Source of the DNA: Flavobacterium okayamense
GTDB taxonomy: Bacteria > Bacteroidota > Bacteroidia > Flavobacteriales > Flavobacteriaceae
Reading direction: 5' to 3'
Assembly (NCBI RefSeq): GCF_019702945.1
Contig: NZ_AP024749.1
Span: forward strand, 434,001 to 498,000
Length of the DNA: 64,000 bases
Shown here: in pieces, positions 46,889 to 54,297 of the stretch
How positions within the stretch are numbered: position 1 is the stretch's first letter
Layout of the letters: every line of letters starts with the position of its first letter
Notes under the pieces: model-generated
The model's database searches: none
What the model saw: the letters and a program-made list of their open reading frames with translations, nothing else
What the model was told of the DNA's origin: nothing
Made by a program: the position numbers and the translations under genes

Positions 46889-46896
46889 CAAATTTA
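46889..46896 (-). promoter_or_regulatory. Probable -7 promoter box (TAAATTTG) for amidohydrolase, flanked by AACGTT sites
   Basis: The complement is TAAATTTG, exact to TAnnTTTG. Palindromic AACGTT hexamers at 46879-46884 and 46898-46903 bracket it. The equivalent site beside the response regulator (54277-54297) has the related AGCGTT/AACGCT pair. Confidence 0.5.
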
Positions 46897-47113
46897 TAAC
46901 GTTCGAAAGTTTTTTTATTGCAAATCAACATTTTGTGGTTTATTTTTTGAAAATATTTAACAATTACTTTTGGAAAATTTATTATTAAACATTTATTTAT
47001 TCATTACAAATACTACTTTTACAAATCGAGAGTTATAGTATTTATGAAGCAAATAGGTTTATTTTGGTTGTTGTTGTTTTTCATTTCGAGTGTACACGCT
47101 CAAGAAGTGGAAA
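46897..47113 (+). repeat. Left direct repeat flanking the peptide-export island
   Basis: This block repeats at 54291-54548. The core 46958-47113 matches 54393-54548 with five mismatches in 156 positions (about 97%) at a constant offset of 7435. Upstream, AAGTTTTTTTATTGCA (46907-46922) matches 54301-54316 at offset 7394, so the left copy lacks about 41 nt. The repeat covers the upstream region, start codon and first ~23 codons of the beta-barrel gene at 54479. Apart from the amidohydrolase promoter at 46889-46896 and this repeat, the 307-nt gap 46821-47127 holds nothing more that I can identify. Confidence 0.92.
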
Positions 47114-47163
47114 CTAACAAGTTAAACCTATCTCTTAAAAACATCCCTAAATTGATAGAGTAA
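47044..47163 (+). pseudogene. 5' fragment of the beta-barrel gene (truncated duplicate)
   Basis: Starts MKQIGLFWLLLFFISSVHAQ, the signal peptide of the 1126-residue protein at 54479, differing by Leu/Phe at residue 6. Homology stops after Gln-Glu-Val-Glu (47113). The frame then runs 16 codons into island sequence, antisense to the HlyD gene end, and stops at TAA 47161-47163. It is a 39-codon remnant, presumably non-functional, although a secreted peptide could in principle be made. Confidence 0.88.
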
Positions 47164-48411
47164 TCGTTCTATTAATCGTAAATCTTCAGTTATGATATCA
47201 GCAGTTCCTATCATTTCTTGTTGAAACTCGATATCTTTTTTATACGACGTTTGAAGTCCTTTAGGTAGTTCAATATCAATTAATAAATTTCCATCTTTAT
47301 CAGGTGTGAGCGATATATTCCTCACTCTTCCTTCTAATATTCCAAATTCTCTATCGGGATAATTAGCTAATCTAATATTTACTTTTTGTCCAACTTTAAT
47401 TTTTCCAGAATTTTGTGCTGGGGCTTTTAGTTTCCCTATAAAACTATTGGAATCAATTGGAACTATTGAAAACATAGTTTCACCAGATTGTATAAATTGA
47501 TTTTCACTCCAAACTTGTAAGTAACTTACTTTCCCATTTATTGATCCAATAAAAGCATATTGTAATTCCCAATCTTTTAAAGCTTTTTTTAGCTGATAAA
47601 AAGACTGTAAAACACTTCGTTCTAAGTTAACATTCTCTTTGTTTTCGTTAATCTTTGTTACCTGACTGTTTCTATTTAAGTCGTTTAACGATGATTTTAA
47701 CTGTGAAATTGAACTTAAAAGAGATTGATATGCTTTTTCAGCTTGTAAGTATTGTAAGCGTTGCTTTTCTATTTCTTGAGCAGAAATTATTCCTTTCTTA
47801 TATAATTGCTCATATCGATCAATATCCTTTTTTTGAAGTTTTAATTCTGCTTGGTTAATTTCTTTTTGATTGATCAATAAATTTAATCGTTCATTTAATT
47901 GTCTGCTTTCAAATGTTTGCGCCGATGATTCGACTTGAAAGGGTTTTAATTGTTTATTCAAATCACTTGCGATATATTCTTTTTGAAAAAGCGCAAATGG
48001 AGCTTCTAAATCTCCTAAGTTAGTATTATAAAAAATCTCGAAAGGAAAAACACTTTTACTTATCGAAATAGTATCTAAAACCGATTTTAATTGGAAAACC
48101 GCTGTATAATCGGCAGAATTCTCAATTATTGCAAGTGGAGTATTTGTTTTGACTTCTGATTTATCCTGAATTAATATTTTGTCAATTTTTCCACTTGTTC
48201 TAGCAATTAATTTTTCAGGAGGGGTTTGAGTTGTAATTAAAAGTTGACCTCTTATAATGTCTGGGTACTTAATATAATAAGCTAAAACAAAAATTAGCAA
48301 AACAAAACCTAACAATATTGTGTTACCCCATTTAAAAATTGATTTGGGAGGATCGTTCAACACATCTCTTACTTCCTCACTATATATTTTTAAATCGTCT
48401 TGTAGTTCCAT
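47128..48411 (-). CDS. HlyD family secretion adaptor
   Basis: A 427-residue periplasmic adaptor. A membrane helix occupies about 31-50 (ILLGFVLLIFVLAYYI). A biotinyl-lipoyl-like half follows (ARTSGKIDKILIQDKSEVKTNTPLAIIE), then a long coiled coil at about 150-265 (QLNERLNLLINQKEINQAEL, SSISQLKSSLNDLNRN), then the second barrel half (GSINGKVSYLQVWSENQFI, VGQKVNIRLANYPDREFG). It links the inner-membrane ABC exporter to an outer-membrane channel; no TolC-like gene is in the island, so a host channel must serve. It overlaps the ABC gene by one base (TAATG). It is the last gene of the island operon and its stop codon lies 14 nt from the left repeat. Confidence 0.94.
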   Translation of the reverse strand: MELQDDLKIYSEEVRDVLNDPPKSIFKWGNTILLGFVLLIFVLAYYIKYPDIIRGQLLITTQTPPEKLIARTSGKIDKILIQDKSEVKTNTPLAIIENSADYTAVFQLKSVLDTISISKSVFPFEIFYNTNLGDLEAPFALFQKEYIASDLNKQLKPFQVESSAQTFESRQLNERLNLLINQKEINQAELKLQKKDIDRYEQLYKKGIISAQEIEKQRLQYLQAEKAYQSLLSSISQLKSSLNDLNRNSQVTKINENKENVNLERSVLQSFYQLKKALKDWELQYAFIGSINGKVSYLQVWSENQFIQSGETMFSIVPIDSNSFIGKLKAPAQNSGKIKVGQKVNIRLANYPDREFGILEGRVRNISLTPDKDGNLLIDIELPKGLQTSYKKDIEFQQEMIGTADIITEDLRLIERLLYQFRDVFKR

Positions 48412-50606
48412 TAATTACCTAATTCTAATTGATTTTTAACTAATTCGTAATATTTGCCTTTTTTTGCAGTTAATTCAATATGGCTTCCTTGCTCTGCTAA
48501 CTCACCATTTTCCAAAACAATTATATTATCTGCATTTTTAACTGTGCTTAAACGATGTGCAACTATAACTGCTGTCTTCCCTTTTATAAATGAATTTAGT
48601 TTTTCCATAATTACTTTTTCATTATTAGCATCTAATGAACTTGTTGCTTCATCAAAAAAAACGTATTCTGGATTTTTATAAACAGCACGGGCAATCATTA
48701 AGCGCTGTTCTTGCCCACCACTTAACCGTATTCCTGATGTACCTAATTCGGTATTTAGCTTATTAGGTAATCGTTCTACAAAATCTTCAATATTAGCTAT
48801 ATATACAGCGTTTTTTAATTTTTCTCTATCTATGATTTCATTTTGTTCCGACTCGGAAATATTTCCTGCTATGGTATCGTTAAAAATAAAGGTTTCCTGT
48901 AAAACAGCTCCACAACTCATTCGCCAATAATCATTATTGATAGCGTTTAAATTTGTTTTATCGATTAAAATAGAACCTTCAGTAGGCTCGTAAAATTTTA
49001 AAAGTAATTTTATTAATGTTGTTTTCCCACTTCCACTTGCACCTACAATTGCAGTTGTTTTCCCTACGGGAATTTCAAAATTTAAGTTTTTCAAAACCAT
49101 TTGAGACGATTTGCTTCCATATTGAAAACTTAAATTTTGTATTTGAATAGACTTATTTTCAGGTAATTCTTTGGCTTTTTGCATTTCAATAGCATCTTCA
49201 TCTTCTTTTGAGTGTACTTGCCACAAACGCTCTAAACTAATTTTTGCATCTTGCCAAAGCTGAATAAAACCTATAAAATTACTTAGCGGTAAATTTAGTT
49301 GTCCTACTATATATTGTATGGAAAGCATCATACCTAAAGTAATATCTCCATTTACAACAGCCGAAGCCGATAAAAAAGTAATAAGAATGTTTTTTAATTC
49401 ATTTATAAAATTAGAACCTATACTTTGATACTGCGCTAACTTTAAACTACTCATAGATGTTTTAAACAAACTAATTTGAACCTGCTCCCATTTCCAACGA
49501 TTTTTTCGTTGTGAGTTGTTTACCTTTATTTCTCTAACACCATTAATTATTTGCAACAAAGAAGTTTGGCTTGCCGATTGTTCATCAAAACGTTTAAAAT
49601 CTAATTCTGCTCGTTTTTTAAGAAAGAAAAACGTATAACTTACATATATAATAGCTCCAATTAAAAATGTGAAAAATATTTTAACATTGTAATAAAGTAA
49701 TACACCGCTAAAAATTACAAACAAAACCAATGAATACAGCATGTTAAACGAAGAAGAAGATACAAAATTTTGCACCCTTGCATGATCTTGAATACGTTGT
49801 AGATGTTCTCCTGTATTTCGTGTATCAAAAAAGTTAACGGGTAGTTTAAGCATTTTAAACAAAAAATCGGAAATCATTTTTATATTGAATCTTCCTGTTA
49901 CATGTAATAGTAACCATTCCCTAAAAATAGAAACCAAAGTTTGTGAAATAAACAACACTAATTGCGCTATTAAAACCAGATAAATAAAGGGAATGTCTTG
50001 GTTACTAACTCCAATATCTACAACAGATTCCATTAAAAATGGCATGATAAATTGTATACAAGTCCCTACTAATAAACCTATTAATAATTGATAAATTAAC
50101 TTTTTATAAGGTTTAAGATACGGCCAAAGGAAACTAAAGTTTTTAGGTTTTGAGTTATCTTCATCTAATTTAAAAAAAGAAGCATTAGGCTCTAATAAAA
50201 GCACAAAACCTGTTTGGTCTTGAGTTGTAGTCCAAGCTTCTAAAAAATCTTGATGACTATACTCTAATAATCCTTGAGCCGGATCGGCCACAAAAATTTT
50301 AGTTGAAGTAGTTTTGTAAACCACTACAAAGTGTTTTTGTCTCCAAGGAACAATGAATGGAGTAGGCGCTTCATTAACTAAACTTTCTAATGAAATACGC
50401 ATACCCAGCGTGCGCATTTCTATAGCTTCGGCAGCATCTGCAATACCTGCCATAGTAACACCCATACGAGTGATACCTGCTTTATCGCGCAAGAACTCTC
50501 TTGAAAAAGTTTTACCGTGAAACTTGGCAACCATTCTCAAACAAGTAGGTCCGCAATCGCGATAATCTAATTGACGGTAAAAAGGGAATTTATCTTTTTT
50601 TACCAT
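48411..50606 (-). CDS. Peptidase-containing ABC transporter (C39 bacteriocin exporter type)
   Basis: A 731-residue inner-membrane exporter. The N-terminal C39 peptidase domain has DYRDCGPTC with catalytic Cys18, QKHFVVVYK with His92 and VADPAQG with Asp108, so the protease should be active and should cleave after double-glycine leaders. About six membrane helices follow at 165-445. The nucleotide-binding domain has Walker A IVGASGSGKTTLIKLL, signature IRLSGGQEQRL and Walker B EYVFFDEATSSLD. It removes the leader and exports the peptide. The natural substrate is the 64-residue peptide encoded at 53245-53439. The gene overlaps its neighbours (7 nt upstream, 1 nt downstream). Confidence 0.96.
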   Translation of the reverse strand: MVKKDKFPFYRQLDYRDCGPTCLRMVAKFHGKTFSREFLRDKAGITRMGVTMAGIADAAEAIEMRTLGMRISLESLVNEAPTPFIVPWRQKHFVVVYKTTSTKIFVADPAQGLLEYSHQDFLEAWTTTQDQTGFVLLLEPNASFFKLDEDNSKPKNFSFLWPYLKPYKKLIYQLLIGLLVGTCIQFIMPFLMESVVDIGVSNQDIPFIYLVLIAQLVLFISQTLVSIFREWLLLHVTGRFNIKMISDFLFKMLKLPVNFFDTRNTGEHLQRIQDHARVQNFVSSSSFNMLYSLVLFVIFSGVLLYYNVKIFFTFLIGAIIYVSYTFFFLKKRAELDFKRFDEQSASQTSLLQIINGVREIKVNNSQRKNRWKWEQVQISLFKTSMSSLKLAQYQSIGSNFINELKNILITFLSASAVVNGDITLGMMLSIQYIVGQLNLPLSNFIGFIQLWQDAKISLERLWQVHSKEDEDAIEMQKAKELPENKSIQIQNLSFQYGSKSSQMVLKNLNFEIPVGKTTAIVGASGSGKTTLIKLLLKFYEPTEGSILIDKTNLNAINNDYWRMSCGAVLQETFIFNDTIAGNISESEQNEIIDREKLKNAVYIANIEDFVERLPNKLNTELGTSGIRLSGGQEQRLMIARAVYKNPEYVFFDEATSSLDANNEKVIMEKLNSFIKGKTAVIVAHRLSTVKNADNIIVLENGELAEQGSHIELTAKKGKYYELVKNQLELGN

Positions 50607-51406
50607 CTTACCTTATAAGGATACGTTTCATAAATAGCATTATCTTCGTTTATGGTGTAACCAGTTTCAGCGTCATTTTTTGCTTTTTCAAAAAGAACTT
50701 TGCTTTCTTCTCTTTTACCCAAATGAGCTAAACAGATAGCTTTGTAATACTCTACCTCTGAAAATTGTGGGTATTGCTTTAGTGATTTATCAAACTCTAC
50801 AATAGCTTCTTCCCATTTTTGTTGCTCGAATTTAGCTAAACCGTAATAAAATAAATCTAAAAAATGAGCTTCTTTCATTCTTTTCTCTTGGTCTTCAATA
50901 TCGCTTTTAAAAATAGCTTCGGCTTTTTCAAAATCGTTTAATTGTAAATATGACAAACCTATATAAAAAGCATAGGTATGATCCATTTCATAACTATTGC
51001 CATATTTTTCTATGCATTTTTCAAAATCTTCAATAGCTCCAATATAATCTCTAGAAAAAATACATTTCATAAATCCTCGGTAAGATAACCATCGCTTTTC
51101 GTCATATTGAACCGCTTTATCTAAAAAAGGTTTCCCTACACTATATTTTCTTGCCTTATAATAAGGCATTGCTTTTTGTTGCCACAAATAAGCAATAGTA
51201 CTGTCTTTTTTTAAACCAGCATCTAAACAATTTTGATATTCATTCATCATGATTCTATAGTTTATTTTATCTGCACAATCATGAATATGCTGTTTAATAA
51301 TGGCTTCCTGTCTCACTTTTTTTTCTTCGGGTGTTTCATCCTTTTGGGGTTGACTTTGGCATTGAAAAAAACAAAATGAAATTAGAATAATTAATAATCT
51401 AGTCAT
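50600..51406 (-). CDS. TPR-repeat lipoprotein
   Basis: A 268-residue protein. Residues 1-15 are a hydrophobic signal followed by Cys16 (FFQCQSQ), consistent with a lipoprotein. About five tetratricopeptide repeats span residues 65-250, for example SVGKPFLDKAVQYDEKRWLS, AIEDFEKCIEKYGNSYEMD and AIVEFDKSLKQYPQFSEVEY. TPR proteins scaffold complexes; here it may dock the exporter, serve self-protection or help peptide assembly. It overlaps the 369-residue gene by 8 nt and the ABC gene by 7 nt, so it belongs to the island operon. Confidence 0.9.
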   Translation of the reverse strand: MTRLLIILISFCFFQCQSQPQKDETPEEKKVRQEAIIKQHIHDCADKINYRIMMNEYQNCLDAGLKKDSTIAYLWQQKAMPYYKARKYSVGKPFLDKAVQYDEKRWLSYRGFMKCIFSRDYIGAIEDFEKCIEKYGNSYEMDHTYAFYIGLSYLQLNDFEKAEAIFKSDIEDQEKRMKEAHFLDLFYYGLAKFEQQKWEEAIVEFDKSLKQYPQFSEVEYYKAICLAHLGKREESKVLFEKAKNDAETGYTINEDNAIYETYPYKVRW

Positions 51407-52508
51407 TAGGTATTGGGTTTTTCTTTATAAAATCTCTAAATGTAAAATTATAAGGCTGGTTATTATAATTAAATTTAGAAACAATCTTATCGTATTTTTT
51501 ATTTGTATCTACATATTTATTTGCAATCATTTTAAATAATGAAATTCCATCATTTGTAAGAATATTTCCAATAGATTTATAATGTTGAATTACTTTTTCA
51601 AAATTTAATAAATCAGATTTATATTTTAATAAGTAAAAGCCTATTCTCGCTTTTGCTTCATGTGTTTGTCTTTTGTTAAAACAGTTGTTTTCTAAACAAG
51701 CACCTAAACACAAAATGGTAGTGTAGTAAGTGTATAATGCGTGAAAGAGAATATAAAAACTTCTATATTCTGATTTGTTTTTTGTTAAACTTCCTATATT
51801 TTGATTTTCATCAATAATAAAATATTTTTTTCGTTCAAATAAAATAGTAGTCATAATAACATGACCTGTTTGATGGGCGATATCATCTACAAAAAACACC
51901 TCGTCATAATCGTCTTGATATACGTTAAAAAATGCAATTCCATGAGCATTAATAGTAGCAAACGAATTAGTGTTTTTAGGGTCTGTTTTAAATAAAACAA
52001 TTTTTTTACAACATTGTTCTATCAAATCAAAATGTTCTTTGTTACTTGATTTTATATATAGAAAAGCATTTGACAAAGCATTTTCATGTCTTTTGCATAA
52101 ATCTTTAGAAATTTCTATCTTAGATGTATCAATAGCGTTTTCATTAAAGTCTTTGAAAATATGTTTTAGATGAATTATAGGATGAATTAATAGCTCAATA
52201 GAAGAATTTTTAATTAAAAAAACATCATCAACTTTATTACCTTGCTCATCAAAATACCCTAAATTAGGCAAATAAGCAATACCTTCTTTGTTATATGATT
52301 CGTTTAATAATAAAGGTTCTTTTTCTACAAAATATCCTTGGATAATTTCAGTTAACATTGCTGTTGAAAACAAACTGCTTGTTTTGTTATTAAAATATGC
52401 AAAAAGCAAAGGCTCTTGAAAGACAGCTTCGTTTTCGAAATCTATTTTTTCTAATAATTCGGGGTTTTCTTTATAAAATAGCAATTGAATAGTATTAATA
52501 ATACTCAT
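51399..52508 (-). CDS. Unrecognised 369-aa island protein with HQxxH motif (candidate peptide-modifying enzyme)
   Basis: A soluble protein with no signal peptide. Its centre reads FFVDDIAHQTGHVIMTTIL, with His212-Gln-Thr-Gly-His216. About 35 residues later comes SFYILFHALYTYYTTILCL. This spacing, a histidine pair in a helix and then a second histidine-containing hydrophobic helix, recalls the HExxH-type putative RiPP-modifying proteins, some of which are peptide beta-hydroxylases. Here the first motif has Gln instead of Glu, so I cannot assign activity. The N-terminal ~180 residues are unremarkable. Its position, between the CPBP protease and TPR lipoprotein genes and in the same transcription unit as a leader peptide and C39 exporter, supports a role in peptide maturation or immunity. 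Family not recognised. Confidence 0.8.
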   Translation of the reverse strand: MSIINTIQLLFYKENPELLEKIDFENEAVFQEPLLFAYFNNKTSSLFSTAMLTEIIQGYFVEKEPLLLNESYNKEGIAYLPNLGYFDEQGNKVDDVFLIKNSSIELLIHPIIHLKHIFKDFNENAIDTSKIEISKDLCKRHENALSNAFLYIKSSNKEHFDLIEQCCKKIVLFKTDPKNTNSFATINAHGIAFFNVYQDDYDEVFFVDDIAHQTGHVIMTTILFERKKYFIIDENQNIGSLTKNKSEYRSFYILFHALYTYYTTILCLGACLENNCFNKRQTHEAKARIGFYLLKYKSDLLNFEKVIQHYKSIGNILTNDGISLFKMIANKYVDTNKKYDKIVSKFNYNNQPYNFTFRDFIKKNPIPND

Positions 52509-52517
52509 AAGTTATTT

Positions 52518-53156
52518 TTATAAAATAGTTACTAAAAAATTCCAAAACATATGAGCTATTAAACCATAGTAAAAGCCGAATTTTAATCTAAGTTTACTAA
52601 AAATAAAACCCGCTAAAAAATAAGGTAATAACACAACTGGACTTAATAAAATATTTATTAAATTATTATAATCAGCATGAAAAACAAAATGAGAATACCC
52701 AAATAAGATTATTGATAAGTATAAAATAGCCTTTGGGTTATTAGCATAAAAGTTTTCAACTATATTATGATGCTTTTTTACAATTTGATATATGATAATA
52801 TAAAGAAAAACAAAAGACAAAATAATCAATGGTGCTATAATGGGGTTTTGAAAATTCATGTTAGGAAAAAAAAGTAAAAATGTAAATATTATTCCAATAC
52901 AATAAAAAGTAGCATTTCTTATTGAATATTTTAATCCCAGTCTATATAATAATTCTTCAAAAAAAGGGACAATTAGAATCAATATTAATTTATGAACAAT
53001 AGTATCATTAAATCCTTTTGAAACAACAACTCTTTTTGTATTTATATTGAAAAAATCATCAATTTCATTTAAAAAAAATAACTTGTAATACTTTATTAAA
53101 AGTATTGCTATTGTAACTAAAACTATTGTAAATAAAAAAACTGATACTTTTTTCAT
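52518..53156 (-). CDS. CPBP family intramembrane metalloprotease
   Basis: A 212-residue protein with about six or seven membrane helices. All three CPBP (Abi) motifs are present: EELLYR at 67-72 (EExxxR), FGYSHFVFH near 153 (FxxxH) and HMFWN near 203 (HxxxN). Such proteins are membrane-embedded metalloproteases, and in bacteriocin loci they commonly provide self-immunity or help process the peptide. Here it follows the peptide gene, separated by an inverted-repeat hairpin, and precedes the 369-residue gene by 9 nt. The region is very AT-rich. Confidence 0.93.
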   Translation of the reverse strand: MKKVSVFLFTIVLVTIAILLIKYYKLFFLNEIDDFFNINTKRVVVSKGFNDTIVHKLILILIVPFFEELLYRLGLKYSIRNATFYCIGIIFTFLLFFPNMNFQNPIIAPLIILSFVFLYIIIYQIVKKHHNIVENFYANNPKAILYLSIILFGYSHFVFHADYNNLINILLSPVVLLPYFLAGFIFSKLRLKFGFYYGLIAHMFWNFLVTIL

Positions 53157-53212
53157 TTTTATCTTATTGTAATTTTACTTGATAAATTTATATGTTTACT
53201 TTCACTAGGTAA

Positions 53213-53238
53213 ATTAGCGAGACATTTGTCTCGCTAAT
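53213..53238 (-). terminator. Perfect hairpin between peptide gene and machinery genes (attenuator-like)
   Basis: ATTAGCGAGACA (53213-53224) and TGTCTCGCTAAT (53227-53238) are perfectly complementary 12-mers with a 2-nt centre. It follows the peptide stop codon by 7 nt. There is only a short T run after it on the minus strand, so partial termination or a 3'-end stabiliser of the peptide message is more likely than full termination. Confidence 0.7.
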
Positions 53239-53244
53239 AATTGT

Positions 53245-53439
53245 TTAGTTTGTTATAATCTGCCATAAATTATAAACACCTACAAAAATATCCGCAATTG
53301 GATTACCAGTATAATCAGCAGTATCAGGTAGGCTATCATGACAAGAATTCTCAGTACCACCAGAAATAGTTGCTAATAGCTCATTTGAAGTTGTTGCTTC
53401 TGCTCTTTCTTTAAGAGCATCTAAACTTAATTTACTCAT
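53245..53439 (-). CDS. Double-glycine leader peptide (bacteriocin-like or RiPP precursor)
   Basis: A 64-residue precursor. Residues 1-28 look like a leader, MSKLSLDALKERAEATTSNE followed by LLATISGG, ending in the Gly27-Gly28 site recognised by C39 peptidases. The predicted core is 36 residues, beginning TENSCHDSLPDTADYTGN and ending in a hydrophobic stretch (DIFVGVYNLWQIITN). One cysteine (Cys33) is present, so no intramolecular disulfide is possible. The Asp/Ser/Thr content offers sites for modification. The genomic partner is a C39 ABC exporter in the same island. The leader resembles the LLxxIxGG leaders seen in Bacteroidota peptide families. Function (antibacterial or signalling) is unknown. 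It has its own promoter. Confidence 0.9.
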   Translation of the reverse strand: MSKLSLDALKERAEATTSNELLATISGGTENSCHDSLPDTADYTGNPIADIFVGVYNLWQIITN

Positions 53440-53521
53440 TTTTTTAAATTTTAATATTGATTATAAATTTTACAACACCCTTAAGCTATTTTGCGCGCCA
53501 AATAATTTTAAGAATGCACTG

Positions 53522-53529
53522 CAAACATA
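53522..53529 (-). promoter_or_regulatory. -7 promoter box (TATGTTTG) of the peptide gene with T14 tract upstream
   Basis: The complement is TATGTTTG, exact to TAnnTTTG, 82 nt before the peptide ATG. A run of 14 A at 53537-53550 (T14 on the coding strand) starts 7 nt upstream of the box, in the spacer and -33 position. A GC-rich near-palindrome (GCGCGC core, about 53491-53502) lies in the leader. Confidence 0.6.
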
Positions 53530-53588
53530 ACGTATCAAAAAAAAAAAAAATTACGGTTTTTACCTCTAATTGATGCGGTTTATAAATT

Positions 53589-54263
53589 TTAAACTAATTT
53601 TAACAATCTCGCTTTATCAATTAAATCTTTATCATTTCCATTTTCTCCTTCTAATAGATGAAATTTAATCTCTTTCTTTCTTTTTTCAATTGCACTTAAT
53701 GAAATTCCTGTGAATCCTGGTAAATCTTTTGTTTTTATTCCTCTTTCAAGAAGTCTTATAATTTCAGCATCTAAATCGTCAAATCTAAATTTTGTTTGAT
53801 TAAATTGATTCAAAGCATCTAACATGGTTTCAGAAATAAAAAACTCTCCATTAAAAACTTTTGAAAAGATTTCTGAAAAAGATTCAAAGTCGATATCCGA
53901 TTTATTTATAATTGCATCAGGTTTTAATTCTTTAAATAATTTATTAACTATACAACCTTCAGCATGCATAGATATCATAAAAATTTTAGCATCGGTAAAT
54001 TTTTTCTTGAAATCTAAAGCCAAATCAAGACCATCATAAATACTCATCTCTATATATTCGGGCATACTAATATCGAAAATAGCAAAATCAATTTTGTTAT
54101 TTTCGTTGTAGTTAACTTTTATCAGATTATACGCTTCCTTAGTATTTGAACTTCTTAAAAATTCAAGTTCATAATTTTCTAATGAACAGCTTATCAAATT
54201 AATGTATGCATCTATTATAAATGGATGATCATCCACAATTAATATTCTAAGTTTTGTAGACAT
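53589..54263 (-). CDS. Orphan response regulator, NarL/FixJ-like
   Basis: A 224-residue protein. The receiver domain has Asp11-Asp12 (LIVDDHPF), phosphoacceptor Asp64 (AIFDISMPEY) and Lys121 (AIINKSD), so it looks phosphorylatable. The C-terminal region about 158-205 fits a LuxR-type helix-turn-helix (FDDLDAEIIRLLERGIKTKD, GISLSAIEKRKKEIK). No histidine kinase is encoded nearby, so its kinase is elsewhere or the giant hybrid-type sensors serve it. It opens the island, 149 nt upstream of the peptide gene, and probably controls peptide expression and its own promoter. Confidence 0.9.
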   Translation of the reverse strand: MSTKLRILIVDDHPFIIDAYINLISCSLENYELEFLRSSNTKEAYNLIKVNYNENNKIDFAIFDISMPEYIEMSIYDGLDLALDFKKKFTDAKIFMISMHAEGCIVNKLFKELKPDAIINKSDIDFESFSEIFSKVFNGEFFISETMLDALNQFNQTKFRFDDLDAEIIRLLERGIKTKDLPGFTGISLSAIEKRKKEIKFHLLEGENGNDKDLIDKARLLKLV

Positions 54264-54276
54264 TTTATTTTTTTAC

Positions 54277-54297
54277 AGCGTTCAAATATATAACGCT
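54277..54297. promoter_or_regulatory. Inverted repeat overlapping the response-regulator promoter
   Basis: AGCGTT (54277-54282) and AACGCT (54292-54297) form an inverted repeat with a 9-nt spacer. That spacer is occupied by the exact -7 box of the response-regulator gene (complement TATATTTG, 54283-54290). A dimeric regulator bound here would block or remodel the promoter, so autoregulation is plausible. Confidence 0.55.

Noticed and set aside
52518..53156. Stand-alone abortive-infection (Abi) phage defence gene
   Set aside because: CPBP proteins are sometimes labelled Abi, but here the gene is embedded in a peptide export operon, so immunity or processing fits better.
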